The notes: a model not told the origin generated them from the sequence alone. 64,000 nucleotides of DNA from Diploptera punctata (GCA_030220185.1 JASPKZ010007555.1:679001-743000); one strand, 5' to 3'. Numbered from the stretch's first letter, positions 31,206 to 42,639 are shown. Program-made: numbers and translations.

Positions 31206-31510
31206 CTAGAGTGTTTTTCCGAGGCACGTTGTTTGGTTTTTTAGCATTTTTTTTCTTTTTATGATGAACGAGGAGCTGGCCCGATGCATCAACCCCCAAC
31301 CTGGGGGACGGGTAATTTTTGTTCAAGGTTTTGTTCCTCTAGCCTTTGATAGTCCAGTATCTTACTGCAAGGCAGCAGCGCTAGTTTTGGTCTGCCCTGG
31401 GTATTTTATTTCCCCAGTACCCGCCATATCTGGTGAGCATTCCCCTATCTGCCACCTGGGGAGGCGTCCGATGGGAGATTGGCAACTCCATACGGAAGTT
31501 GACTTATAAA
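31206..31510 (-). repeat. GC-richer 5' leader of the family Z LINE
   Basis: On the minus strand it precedes the endonuclease and has CTCCCCAGGTGGCAGATAGG, a motif style typical of 5' untranslated regions of such LINEs. The plus-strand open frame at 31261-31509 has no similarity I recognise and lies antisense to this leader. It meets the 3' end of another LINE at about 31512. Confidence 0.5.
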
Positions 31511-31511
31511 T

Positions 31512-32214
31512 GTTGTCTTCTTCTTCCTTCCAAGTATTAGGCCAAGGCCTGTTACGATCCTATAGAAAATTTTCCCTCCAGCGTTTCATAGGATGGCCCA
31601 GTGATCTTCGTCCTCTTGGTATATAATTATAAACGGCTTTGGGGATCCGATTTGAACTCATTCTCTAAAATTTTATTCTCGAGACAGATTTTACTTTGTA
31701 TGGGGTCCTTCCCATGAAATGCCATAATTTTAGTTTTGTTAATTGATATTTCCATATTAAATTTGGCACCTATTTTTTGTAAATTATAAATTGATTGTTG
31801 CAAATCATTTTCTGAAAGTGCCAGAAGAGCTAAATCGTCTGCAAAAAGAATAGCATCGAGTTTGAGGTTCCTATTGATGGGTATATATCCTCATTGTGTT
31901 TCCTCCATTCATTTATTAATTTATTCATGTATATAATGAAAAGCACCGGTGAAAGTCCACATCCCTGTCTTACTCCAGTGTTGATCTTTTCCCAAGAAGA
32001 TAATTTGCCATCTTGTTTAACAGAGATTTCATTATCTTTTATAAATGTTATAAATGTTGTAAATATTATATATGATCTGCTTTGGGATCTGATCTTTCAT
32101 CAAAATTTCAAATAACAGACTTCTGTTCACTTTATCAAAGACTTTTTTAAAGTCAATAAATGCCAAGTGTGTTTCTGTATTAAATTCACAATATTTCTCA
32201 ATCAAAATTTGCAT
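31512..32214 (-). mobile_element. LINE fragment (family Y): RT motif A to C terminus
   Basis: The 5' frame (32032-32214) has LAFIDFKKVFDKVNRSLLF, the RT motif A with catalytic Asp. Downstream sequence reads GVRQGCGLSPVLFIIYMNKL (motif B), then a block like FADDLALLALSENDL in a shifted frame, ISINKTKIMAFHGKD, and ends GRRSLGHPMKRWRENFL and KEEEDNIYKSTS. It is a 5'-truncated, frame-broken copy of a family distinct from Z and RTE. Confidence 0.75.
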
Positions 32215-32249
32215 TGTGAAATACCCTTCTGTTGGGATATCATGTGATA

Positions 32250-33050
32250 GTATTAGTAGCAGTTCCTGTCATTCCTCTTGGAACCATCGGGCCATTGTGA
32301 AAGCAAAGTCTTCGGACATATCATCTGAATGGACATATCATATTTTGAGTGAGGAATTGGATGTGATAAAATTATCTGCTAGATGGGAGCAACACACCTG
32401 CCTGAACAATGTTTATAGAAAAACCAACAAGATTTTATATGCTGGTTCATAACCACAGATGAGACTTGGGTGCACACTGTACCCCAGAGGCAACACAACA
32501 GTCAATACAATAAAAACATGCTAATTTGTCACCACTAAAGAAAGCAAAGGCTGGAAAAGTCATGTCATCTGTTTTCTGAAATGTGAAATGGAATCTGTTG
32601 ATAAATTATAATATATGGATTAATAATGGATACTTAATCTATCTATGGATAAATAATTATTTATCCACTGGTCGAACAATTACAGGTTAATACTATGCTA
32701 ACCACCTGGACCAACTTCAGCAAAATATATGCACAAAAGGCCAGATCTAGGAAGGAAGAAAGTTATCTACCATCAAGAGAACATGTGCATTGACATGGCA
32801 GAAATACATCAACTGAGTTACAAATTTTTGCCACATCTGCCTTATTTGCTACATTAGACTTCTGTCTCTTCCCTAAGCTCAAAATTTTCCTTGGTGGACA
32901 GGTATTCTCTTCAAATGAGAGCAGATGCTGCAGTTTCATGCATAGAGGAAACTAATTTTTGAGATGGAATAAAGACATTGGAACATTGATGGACCAAGTG
33001 AACTAGTGTACAGGAAGATTATATTGAAAAATAAAAATATTCTATTGAAG
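32250..33050 (+). mobile_element. Decayed mariner transposase
   Basis: Plus-strand pieces read, in order: SSEWTYHILSEELDVIKLSA (helix-turn-helix end), TTDETWVH (first catalytic block), a TGQYYANHLDQLQ block, then SSNE and RHWNIDGPSELVYRK at the C terminus. The second catalytic block is degraded and stops are frequent. TIRs are not clear. Confidence 0.65.
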
Positions 33051-33059
33051 TCTGTTGTT

Positions 33060-33640
33060 ATTTTGTATTTCATTCTAAGAAGTGTTGACACTACCCTCAT
33101 ATTATAAAAAGGAAAACAGATGAAACTATATCTTTTAGAACCAAAGCAGAGACTATACTTGTGTAATGACAAATACATTAAAAGAGAGAGATACAACACA
33201 AGCTAAAATGCTCCAGAGGACAAGAGTAAGTACTCTATTGAAAATTATTTAAAAAATCACTGAAAAGAAATTCCAGTAGAAGGAAAAAAAGGACTTGGAA
33301 AAATAAGAAAATAATAAAAAATACAAAATGAACTATAATCAAAGACACTGTAGGAATTATTTAAAATTTCTGAAAGATGTAATACTTGGATTTCAACCTA
33401 GGGTTAATTTTTGTGTTGGTATGAATGGAAATATATAAAAAGTTTTTTAAAGTAGGTAAATTGTGTTTAATATTCACCCCACAATATGTTTGATTCAGGG
33501 CATACAATGAAAGTAAGTAGTCTATTTTCACCATTAGAGGGATATTTGAAAAGGAATGAGGAAGTAGATATGTTAATTTAATATTGAGAGGATAAAGCTA
33601 TTACTATGATAGAAATAAGTTATTAATGAACACAACTAAA
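33060..33640. other. No recognisable gene
   Basis: AT-rich; nothing identified. Confidence 0.4.
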
Positions 33641-33643
33641 TTA

Positions 33644-33758
33644 TTGTAATCAATGGTAAGGAGAAAATTTTTTGCCTGAACTGGGAATCGAGCTGAAGGT
33701 TTGGGGTTCGATTCCTGGTTCAGGCAAACATTTTTTTTTTTACCATTGATTACAAAGT
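33644..33758. repeat. Hairpin with tRNA T-arm-like sequence
   Basis: AATCAATGGTAA and TTACCATTGATT bound an imperfect palindrome. Inside, TTTGCCTGAACTGGGAATCGAG is mirrored by GGTTCGATTCCTGGTTCAGG. It is similar in shape to 4571-4769 but has a different tRNA-like core (B box GGTTCGATTCC). Confidence 0.55.
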
Positions 33759-33898
33759 AGATTTCTGTTTATGGTATGGGCAACCTACCTAGAGTTACAG
33801 AATATAACCAAAATGTTATTAGTACAAATATCATTTACTGTCCAGTTTCATAAAAAAAAACTGTCCTTTTTTGATTCCAGTTTATGGTACTAAAAAAT

Positions 33899-33923
33899 TA
33901 TATATATATATATATATATATAT
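33899..33923. repeat. (TA)n microsatellite
   Basis: About 12 uninterrupted TA dinucleotides. Confidence 0.9.
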
Positions 33924-34122
33924 CTTTTTTTTTAAATTAAGGTAAGATACTAAAAAATTAATACTGTGAAAACGCCAGGTATAAAATTTAATGCTATGCA
34001 AGTTGCCACCTTGTTCATTTATATATATTAAGCTGGATTTGTCACAGAATGTTTACTCACCGTACAATACATATGATAAAGGTCATACTAACTGGTGTAT
34101 CTTATGAATTTCTGTTCTGCAG

Positions 34123-34214
34123 AAGAAAATAATGATCATGATCTGTCTGGCTATTATTGGAGTTATCCTGGCTTCAACAATTGGTGGTTATTTTGGACTG
34201 TGAAGCAATTAAAG
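34123..34214 (+). CDS. Syx1A: Syntaxin-1A-like C-terminal exon (transmembrane anchor)
   Basis: TTTCTGTTCTGCAG is a good 3' splice site. The exon opens in frame with AAG AAA ATA ATG and encodes KKIMIMICLAII, then GVILASTIGGYFGL and a TGA at 34201-34203. This closely resembles the end of animal syntaxin-1 (K-K-I-M-I-x-I-C then ILG and AST-x-GG), the single membrane span that anchors the presynaptic t-SNARE. The SNARE helix and Habc domain are on upstream exons outside the window. A GTAAGT donor lies 11 nt after the stop, so the exon can be spliced on to a 3'-UTR or alternative terminal exon. No other syntaxin exon was found here. Confidence 0.85.
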
Positions 34215-34332
34215 GTAAGTTTTCTTGTCTTTATTTGTATATTGTTTAATTTAAATTCTAATATTTATCTATATTTAGATGTAACATATTTTGCCATTAC
34301 TAACATTTAACTTCAACAATAATCTGTAAATG

Positions 34333-34711
34333 GTCCACCGCTGTGGTCTCGGGGTAGTGTGCTGCCTTGTCACGCAGCGGGCCTGGGTTCCATCCCCGGT
34401 CGGGACAGTTTTTCTGGGTGAGGTTTTAATCGGGGTTTTTCCTCACCTGTAAGACAAATGTCAGGAAAACTTTAAGGCCCAAACGGTCCCCGAAATCATA
34501 TGGCCATCGCAATCATCATCATTCATATTCATCTTAGGTTAAGCTTAGGATTAGGAACTCTCCTGGCACACCATTATCATCATCATATCATCGGGGCAAC
34601 GTAACCCTGCCTTCCAGGTGCCCCAACCTCAGAAGTGGGTTACAAGTATGCCATGCCAGGAGAGAAACCAGGAATGCCAAAAGACAAACCTGGGGCATTT
34701 GGGGAAAAAAA
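34333..34711 (+). mobile_element. tRNA-derived SINE, copy 1, 12-bp TSD
   Basis: AATCTGTAAATG flanks it at 34321-34332 and 34712-34723. The head CACCGCTGTGGTCTCGGGGT has an A-box-like region and GGTTCCATCCC is the B box, giving a tRNA-like promoter. The body contains TTTTTCCTCACCTGTAAGAC and ends in an A run. It inserted about 120 bp after the syntaxin exon. Confidence 0.85.
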
Positions 34712-34792
34712 AATCTGTAAATGTTTTTTACATATTAATTTAATATAGTAATAATGATCAACATTTTTAAGGGACCTGAGAAGCAGCTCTTA

Positions 34793-37016
34793 GTAGTTAG
34801 CCTTTCCTCTTGATACACTCGCAGCTCTTCGCGCAGCTCTTAGTAGTTAGCCTTTCCTCTTGATACACTCGCAGCTCTTAGTAGTTAGCCTTTCCTCTTG
34901 ATACACTCGCAGCTCTTAGTAGTTAGCCTTTCCTCTTGATACACTCGCAGCTCTTAGTAGTTAGCCTTTCCTCTTGATACACTCGCAGCTCTTAGTAGTT
35001 AGCCTTTCCTCTTGATACACTCGCAGCTCTTAGTAGTTAGCCTTTCCTCTTGATACACTCGCAGCTCTTAGTAGTTAGCCTTTCCTCTTGATACACTCGC
35101 AGCTCTTAGTAGTTAGCCTTTCCTCTTGATACACTCGCAGCTCTTAGTAGTTAGCCTTTCCTCTTGATACACTCGCAGCTCTTAGTAGTTAGCCTTTCCT
35201 CTTGATACACTCGCAGCTCTTAGTAGTTAGCCTTTCCTCTTGATACACTCGCAGCTCTTAGTAGTTAGCCTTTCCTCTTGATACACTCGCAGCTCTTAGT
35301 AGTTAGCCTTTCCTCTTGATACACTCGCAGCTCTTAGTAGTTAGCCTTTCCTCTTGATACACTCGCAGCTCTTCGCGCAGCTCTTAGTAGTTAGCCTTTC
35401 CTCTTGATACATTCACAGCTCTTAGTAGTTAGCCTTTCCTCTTGATACACTCGCAGCTCTTAGTAGTTAGCCTTTCCTCTTGATACACTCGCAGCTCTTA
35501 GTAGTTAGCCTTTCCTCTTGATACACTCGCAGCTCTTAGTAGTTAGCCTTTCCTCTTGATACACTCGCAGCTCTTAGTAGTTAGCCTTTCCTCTTGATAC
35601 ACTCGCAGCTCTTAGTAGTTAGCCTTTCCTCTTGATACACTCGCAGCTCTTAGTAGTTAGCCTTTCCTCTTGATCCACTCGCAGCTCTTAGTAGTTAGCC
35701 TTTCCTCTCTTGATACACTCGCAGCTCTTAGTAGTTAGCCTTTCCTCTTGATACACTCGCAGCTCTTAGTAGTTAGCCTTTCCTCTTGATACACTCGCAG
35801 CTCTTAGTAGTTAGCCTTTCCTCTTGATACACTCGCAGCTCTTAGTAGTTAGCCTTTCCTCTTGATACACTCGCAGCTCTTAGTAGTTAGCCTTTCCTCT
35901 TGATACACTCGCAGCTCTTAGTAGTTAGCCTTTCCTCTTGATACACTCGCAGCTCTTAGTAGTTAGCCTTTCCTCTTGATACACTCGCAGCTCTTAGTAG
36001 TTAGCCTTTCCTCTTGATACACTCGCAGCTCTTAGTAGTTAGCCTTTCCTCTTGATACACTCGCAGCTCTTAGTAGTTAGCCTTTCCTCTTGATACACTC
36101 GCAGCTCTTAGTAGTTAGCCTTTCCTCTTGATACACTCACAGCTCTTAGTAGTTAGCCTTTCCTCTTGATCCACTCGCAGCTCTTAGTAGTTAGCCTTTC
36201 CTCTTGATACACTCGCAGCTCTTAGTAGTTAGCCTTTCCTCTTGATACACTCGCAGCTCTTAGTAGTTAGCCTTTCCTCTTGATACACTCGCAGCTCTTA
36301 GTAGTTAGCCTTTCCTCTTGATACACTCGCAGCTCTTAGTAGTTAGCCTTTCCTCTTGATACACTCGCAGCTCTTAGTAGTTAGCCTTTCCTCTTGATAC
36401 ACTCGCAGCTCTTAGTAGTTAGCCTTTCCTCTTGATACACTCGCAGCTCTTAGTAGTTAGCCTTTCCTCTTGATACACTCGCAGCTCTTAGTAGTTAGCC
36501 TTTCCTCTTGATACACTCGCGCAGCTCTTAGTAGTTAGCCTTTCCTCTTGATACACTCGCAGCTCTTAGTAGTTAGCCTTTCCTCTTGATACACTCGCAG
36601 CTCTTAGTAGTTAGCCTTTCCTCTTGATACACTCGCAGCTCTTAGTAGTTAGCCTTTCCTCCTCTTGATACACTCGCAGCTCTTAGTAGTTAGCCTTTCC
36701 TCTTGATACACTCGCAGCTCTTAGTAGTTAGCCTTTCCTCTTGATACACTCGCAGCTCTTAGTAGTTAGCCTTTCCTCTTGATACACTCGCAGCTTTAGT
36801 AGTTAGCCTTTCCTCTTGATACACTCGCAGCTCTTAGTAGTTAGCCTTTCCTCTTGATACACTCGCAGCTCTTAGTAGTTAGCCTTTCCTCTTGATACAC
36901 TCGCAGCTCTTAGTAGTTAGCCTTTCCTCTTGATACACTCGCAGCTCTTAGTAGTTAGCCTTTCCTCTTGATACACTCGCAGCTCTTAGTAGTTAGCCTT
37001 TCCTCTTGATACACTC
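34793..37016. repeat. Minisatellite, 38-bp unit, about 58 copies
   Basis: The unit is GCAGCTCTTAGTAGTTAGCC followed by TTTCCTCTTGATACACTC. Nearly all copies are identical. Rare variants include an extra GCAGCTCTTCGC (34821 and 35365), TGATCCACTC (35671 and 36167), and CT or CTC insertions (about 35706 and 36660). The two copies of the 12-bp variant are 544 bp apart (14 units plus 12), which suggests block duplication. No long open frame spans it. Confidence 0.95.
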
Positions 37017-38465
37017 AACTACAAAACTTTAATAAGGAATGGGCCATTATGACAGCCCTAATTGTAGCAGGAACTCTTTAAAGTATGTCTCTGAATGTTT
37101 GTGAAGGGGGCAGCCATAGGGTAAACAGAGAAGGTAATAGTTTGAGTCTGGAACGGAGTGTGTATATGTTCTAATGCCACCCACGACATGCTTTGGATTC
37201 TGCACCAGGCACATACATGGGTTAATGTGATTTATTTTCAATTTATGCCCTACTTCTACAGACCACTTTACATACATGATGTATCCTTGTATTGTATACA
37301 GAGAGGAGTGTATGTTTATGTTTGTGTAGTGTATAGTGTGTTGTTTGAGGCATGATGATGAAGAGAAAGGAAAGCATGCAGTCTACTTCTGTCAAAAAGC
37401 ACCAAGGGGCCACCAGGCTGAATTTGAGTTTTGGCTGTGTATGCCTTCTGAAAGAGGTCCAGTGAAAATCATGGAGTGCAGCAAAAACTCCTTAATTTGT
37501 TATTTGTGTTTTCATTATTTACAGGTTAAAAATTGCGACACAATTCCTGTATTTGCAGCTAAAAATTTCTTTATTCATGGATCCAGTCAGTATATTAGGA
37601 CTAGTATCCTTTATTAAAGTGTAGGCAACTTTTTTTATTGCAGGCACATGCCAAATAAAGTTGTAGAAGGTACCACATTGGGGGCGTCATATAAAGTTGT
37701 ATATTGGGTCACGTTGTTGGGCGACCATTCACCACGTTGAGACGATATTTAAAGAAGAATATATTGTAGCACTACATTACTTTACACCTACCATTATGTA
37801 GTAGCACTTGGGTGGTGGACTCCTTCTAGATGTAGTCCTGGGTTCAATTTTAGTTTGCCACGGCTTACAAGACTCCTTTTGGGGGAACAGAGGGAAGACT
37901 AAAAAATGGTTTTCATCTCAAATAAAAATCACTGAGTAAATTTGAGAATGTAGCTTCAATATTTATTTTCATAGATTGTTATTTTAACTATGATGAAACT
38001 TGTGTTTTTTCTCTTTATGATCAGTTATGTTTGACCATTATTAATGCAGAGCTAATAATAACTGGTGACTCAATTCACACAAATTATGTTATTCAAAATT
38101 CACTATTTTGACTTTAAATTAACTGCACATATATTTCTAAATACATTTTGTAATATGATGCACTATTTTTTCATTTATCAATAGATTTGTGTTTAATATT
38201 AAATAAATCATGTGCGACCGTTACTGTATAAGACTTGTCGCCATGACATCTTGTAGTGCAATGTTGGCATTATGAAGGATCTCCTTCCCACTATAATTAT
38301 TAAACCATTCAAATGTGATTGGTTAACCAACCTGGCCCATGAGTGCTATTGGTGGTGGACTCACATCCAAGTTATCCAATCACTTCAAAGTAATGTGGCA
38401 GTTGCTATTTTAAACTCCTTCAAATTCTTAACTGATTCTAGAAATTTTCCAGAACCACATAATAT
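37017..38465. other. No firmly recognisable gene
   Basis: Short open frames of 60-90 codons on both strands have no features I recognise. A GC-richer stretch at 37640-37760 could be an old repeat end. Confidence 0.35.
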
Positions 38466-38605
38466 TCTCAACAATAACTTATATCATCATCATAATACAT
38501 TCACAAATTTAGGCCAAATGTTGACCTGTTTCGGCCTCAAGAGAAACACCATTCAAAAGTGTTTTGAGTGGACGTCCTGGTCTTCTTCCTGCAGGTTGAT
38601 ATCTT
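38466..38605 (-). mobile_element. LINE 3'-end fragment
   Basis: On the minus strand, QPAGRRPGRPLKTLLNGVSL then a stop and an ATGATGATGAT run. The GRPxKxLL block followed by a GAT-type tail is typical of LINE C termini. Confidence 0.45.
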
Positions 38606-38748
38606 AAACATAACTTATATTCAGTTATAAATATTTTTTTATGATATAAAAAGATTAATTTCTCCGTATTCATACTTATGACATTTTAACTGATTTCCAT
38701 TGAATATAGAAAAATAAAATATTAAAGATATATATACGAGCAATTCTA

Positions 38749-39140
38749 TATGTGACTGACTGACATGTACAATACATTTTTGCAGCAAAATGCTTGCATA
38801 AATATTATAATTGGCTGAAATTAGGGGTGTTATATGCGAGATATGATAGAGGAAAAGTATGTGATTAAGATTGTACATAAATATACAACTTCGGAAGAAA
38901 AACAATGTTATTTATTATCTATCAAAGTATGTGTGACTGACTGACATAAATGTCAACTCATCATGCAGCTTAACATGTTCAACTACATCATTCTCTGAAA
39001 TGTCATTCCTAATTCAATTTTCCAAAATACCGTTTGGAGGGCACATTTCTATTTATGTTTTAAATAAGAAACTAAACCTAAATCACAATTAATACTGAAG
39101 TTATGACCTAATATGTGATGTGTGACTGACTGACATATCT
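38749..39140 (+). repeat. Three spaced copies of GTGACTGACTGACAT
   Basis: The motif occurs at about 38751, 38931 and 39121 (spacing 180 and 190). The sequence between copies is not clearly alike. It may mark the edges of decayed tandem units or of a transposon family. Confidence 0.4.
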
Positions 39141-39808
39141 GAATTTTATTTAGAATTTCAAAGTGCAAATATTACACAAATGTAACAAAATACTCTGAAA
39201 CTAGATCAGCAGCCAAGGGCTTTCTAGGCCTGTCACACCATTCATTTTTCTATCACACAAACTTATTAATTTGTTGCGCTGATTGTTTGTTTGACAGTTT
39301 GCATAGTCTATAACAGGTGTGTCCAACCCATGGCCCTTGATCCCATGGCATGCGGCCTGCAATGAATTTGCTCTATCACATTGCATTCGGCCTGCAATGA
39401 TATTTGTAAGTTATAGTCTAATATCATTTATGAAATAAGTAATTATATTTGGTATAATATGAACTTGAAAGAGCAAGACTTTTTCTGTTTCCAACTCATG
39501 TGTTTGCGAAAGTTCATCCTACTCATCCTCTTGCTCAAAGCATGGTGAAATCACATTCATTTTAAGAAACAGCCAGCCCACATTTTTATTTATGTTCCTA
39601 CCTACTGCGCATCACTTTGAACTCTCCTTGCATTGTTGACCGCGTGGTTACCACTTTCAAAGGCGAGTGTGCGCCAGATGTTTTATTTATAATTACATTT
39701 TTATACATTTCAAGTTAGTTTCCAGTTTGCAGTTGTTCGCTCACATTGTAGTGTTAGTGAGAGGTTTGAAGAATACAATTAGTTCTGTGAGTTTTATATG
39801 TGTTAATT

Positions 39809-40296
39809 ATGGTTTCTAAGTGTAGAGGCAAGAAAAGAAAAAATTCAGACAAAGGTAGATCATTTCAAATAAAGTGGACAAATCAGTACTTTTTACTGAA
39901 GTAAACAAGAAAACAGTGTGTTTAATTTGTAGTGAAACAGTTTCAGTGTTTATGGAGTATAACATAAAGCGACATTATGACACAAAACGTGTGTCTTCAT
40001 ATGATAAATTTGAGGTTCAATTTAGTGAAGACAAGGTATCCGAACTTAAAATTAAACTTTCAGGACAGCACTTGATTTTAAAGAATGAGTCACTTTAAAC
40101 TGAAGCTCTGGTAAAAGCAAGTTACGCAATATCAGAAATTATTGCAAAAAAAAATCTAAACCATTTTCAGATGGCGAGTTTGTTAAAGAGTGCATTGAGA
40201 GTGTTGCTGATATTAATGTTCTGACAAAAAAGCATAGTTTGTAAAATTAAGCTTGTTGCAATAGACTGTAGCTCGCTGTATTGATGAATTAGCGTC
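39809..40296 (+). pseudogene. hAT transposase N-terminal part (BED-like zinc finger)
   Basis: MVSKCRGKKRKNSDKGRSFQ begins a basic N terminus. After a frameshift at about 39895, the sequence reads KKTVCLICSETVSVF and YNIKRHYDTKR, a C-x2-C ... H finger like those of BED domains in hAT proteins of the GTF2IRD2/ZBED-like group. TVARCIDELASN (before 40300) corresponds to the next conserved block. The gene is interrupted there by an RTE insertion. Confidence 0.65.
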
Positions 40297-40633
40297 CAAT
40301 AAGGACAACATGCACACACTATTGAGTAACACTAAGAAATTAGGACTGGAAGTAAATATCAATAAAACTAAATATATGGTCACACGTAGAAATTCATTAA
40401 ATAATGGAAATGGACAGCTAATGACAAATGAGGGAAATTTTGAGGAAGTGACTGAATTCAAATACCTAGGAACAATAATCACAAACAGGAATGAGATGCA
40501 CAAAGAAATTAAACATAGGCTCAATTCTGGAAATGCATGTTATTATGCATTGCAGAAACTCTTGATGTCCCAACTCCTTTCAAAAAACGTTAGACTGAAA
40601 ATATATAAAACTATTATTCTACCAGTTAAATTA

Positions 40634-42180
40634 CACTGCTCAAAACAATTAGAGGAACACTATGAAATATGCAAATATTTTTTCATTGGATAAAGATACA
40701 AACATGAAATTAATAAAGTACATTATTTGTGGTTATTTATTTATTTATTTATTTATTGCTCATGTCAGTAAAAACAAGTGAATAACGCTGACAATTAACT
40801 TTTCAAATAATTCCGCTATGTAAGCAATTGAATCTTGTGCTTATTTCAAAGTTAAACACTCGTTATATAGAGTTAGTATCGTGTATGGCCTCCACGACAT
40901 TCGATGACAGTTTGGCAACTTCGTGGCATGCTCCCAATAAGATTCTGGATTTCCTCTTGCGGGATATTCTCCCATTCCTCCTTCAGAGCATCTCCAAGTT
41001 GCTGCAGAGTTTGTGGAGCTTGATGTCGGTTCCTGACCTTCCTGTCTAGAAGATCCCACAAGTGTTCAATAGGGTTGAGGTCTGGGCTGACCGCTGGCCA
41101 CTCCATTACCTCAATTTCATTCCTCCTCAGGAAATCCCTGGTGACAGCCGCAGAATGTGCCCTGGCATTATCCTGCATAAACAGAAATCCAGGGCCTACT
41201 CCAATGGCAGCAGGTACTACATGCTCTTCCAGAACGTGCTCGATATACCGGACAGCATTCAGTCGCTGGGGAACAAGTACAAGGTCCGTACGATTGTTGT
41301 ACATAACTCCGGCCCACACCATTATTGAACCTCCTCCGAATCTATCAATTTCCTGTACAGCCTCTGCAGAAAATCTTTCTCCTGGCCGTCCCCACACCCT
41401 CAATCGACCATCACAACGTGTAAGACGATACCTGGATTCGTCCGAGAAGAGCACAGACTCCCACTGGTTCAGGTTCCAATCACCATGGTTTTCAGCATAC
41501 GTACGTCTTGCTGCCTTATGCCCATTTGTTAAGCGTGGTTTTTTAACGGGCCTTTTTGGACGAATATTCTCTTTCCTTAATCTGTTCCTTATGGTTTGGT
41601 CTGAAACCCGGATTCCGGAAGCCATATGAAGGTCATTCTGCAGGTCTTTTGCAGTTTTTGTACGCTGTCGAAGAGCAGAAAGAACAACGTATCTGTCATC
41701 CTGGGGGCTTGTTTTAAATTTACGGCCCTGGCCACGTCTTCTACAATACTGACCTGTCTCTCTGTGCCTGTTGCGTAACCTGGACACCACGGAAGGAGAA
41801 ACCCCAAGCTCTCTAGCCACTTGTCGCAGAGATTGACCTTGTCGTAAAAGATGTAGAGCATGATACACTTCAAACTCATTTAAATGCCTCATTTTGTCAG
41901 AGACTTCAATAAACAAGGCAATAATCAACATTCGTCACTATAGCAACATCAGGAAGCTTACCAATTAGAAGTGGCCAGTGCCTTCCAAAATAAAAAAAAT
42001 CTCTATATTTGTTATTTGAGGTAATTTCTCTGTATTTAGGCCATGGATCTTTAAAATTTGTATCCAATGATAAAATTAATAATTCAATTTACATATTGTC
42101 CAACTTTCAGCATCACAGCTTTAAAAAACAATTACTTATTCAATTTATTACAAGTGTTCCCCTAATTGTTTTGAGCAGTG
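40634..42180 (-). mobile_element. Complete Tc1 element (1547 bp) at a TA site
   Basis: TIRs begin CACTGCTCAAAACAATTAGA (left) and, reversed, CACTGCTCAAAACAATTAGG (right), with one mismatch in 27 bp. TA dinucleotides flank both sides (40632-40633, 42181-42182). Removing it restores an uninterrupted RTE coding sequence. It encodes one intact transposase on the minus strand. Confidence 0.95.
40873..41892 (-). CDS. Tc1 transposase, intact, DD34E type
   Basis: I chose the ATG at 41892 (MRHLNEFEVYHAL) over an upstream in-frame ATG at 41931 because the family usually starts here; the product is 339 residues, a normal Tc1 length. Two N-terminal helix-turn-helix units (LRQGQSLRQVARELGVS; SGIRVSDQTIRNRLRKENI) bind the TIRs. 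The DDE domain shows VLFSDESRYRL (first Asp), FMQDNARAHSAA (second Asp) and SPDLNPIEHLWDLL (Glu). The enzyme cuts and pastes the element into TA sites in the nucleus. There are no stops or shifts, so this is the only clearly intact transposase in the window. Plus-strand frames here are antisense shadows. Confidence 0.92.
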   Translation of the reverse strand: MRHLNEFEVYHALHLLRQGQSLRQVARELGVSPSVVSRLRNRHRETGQYCRRRGQGRKFKTSPQDDRYVVLSALRQRTKTAKDLQNDLHMASGIRVSDQTIRNRLRKENIRPKRPVKKPRLTNGHKAARRTYAENHGDWNLNQWESVLFSDESRYRLTRCDGRLRVWGRPGERFSAEAVQEIDRFGGGSIMVWAGVMYNNRTDLVLVPQRLNAVRYIEHVLEEHVVPAAIGVGPGFLFMQDNARAHSAAVTRDFLRRNEIEVMEWPAVSPDLNPIEHLWDLLDRKVRNRHQAPQTLQQLGDALKEEWENIPQEEIQNLIGSMPRSCQTVIECRGGHTRY

Positions 42181-42639
42181 TATATGGGTGCGAAACATGG
42201 ACTCTTACTTTAAGAGAGGAAAGGAGATTACAAGTATTTGAGAATAAAGTACTTAGGAAAAATTGTGGACCAAAGAGAGATGAACAGACAGGTGAATGGA
42301 GAAGACTACATAACAATAAACTACATGGTCTTTATAGGAAGCCAGATATAATAAGAACAGTTAAGTCTCGTAGAGGCGATGGGCAGGACATGTTGCATGT
42401 ATGGGGAATGAAAGACTTGCATGGAAGGTTCTAGTAGGAAAGCCAGAGTGAAAACGCCGAGTTGGTAGACCAAGAATGAGGTGGGAGAATAACATTAACT
42501 ATGATTTGAGGGAAGTAAATTATACAGGGAATGATTGGAAAGCATTAGCTCAGGATAGGGATGTATGGAGAACTTATGTCCGTGTGGCCATGAACCTATG
42601 GGTTCGATAGTGCCAGTGAGTAAGTAAGTAAGTATAGAG

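Larger units (their letters stand above)
40301..42633 (+). mobile_element. RTE LINE copy inside the hAT, 5'-truncated, split by Tc1
   Basis: It begins within the RT C-terminal half (AAGGACAACATGCACACAC) and ends at the TAAG tail. The coding blocks THTLLSNTKKLGLEVNINKT, EFKYLGTIITN and the C-terminal GCETWTLTLREERRLQVF are recognisable. The Tc1 element sits exactly in the ILYGCETW codons. Additional changes (a stop near 42450) make it dead. I found no target duplication. Confidence 0.85.

Noticed and set aside
31261..31509. 82-codon plus-strand frame rich in Pro and Gly
   Set aside because: It lies antisense to the 5' leader of a minus-strand LINE and shows no family features.
34793..37016. 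CRISPR-like array
   Set aside because: Units are contiguous and nearly identical with no unique spacers, and the DNA is eukaryotic. It is a minisatellite.
37336..37617. 93-codon plus-strand frame
   Set aside because: No motif, no splice or start context, and no matching neighbour; not listed as a gene.
41075..41629. 184-codon plus-strand open frame
   Set aside because: It is antisense to the intact Tc1 transposase and has no motif of its own.
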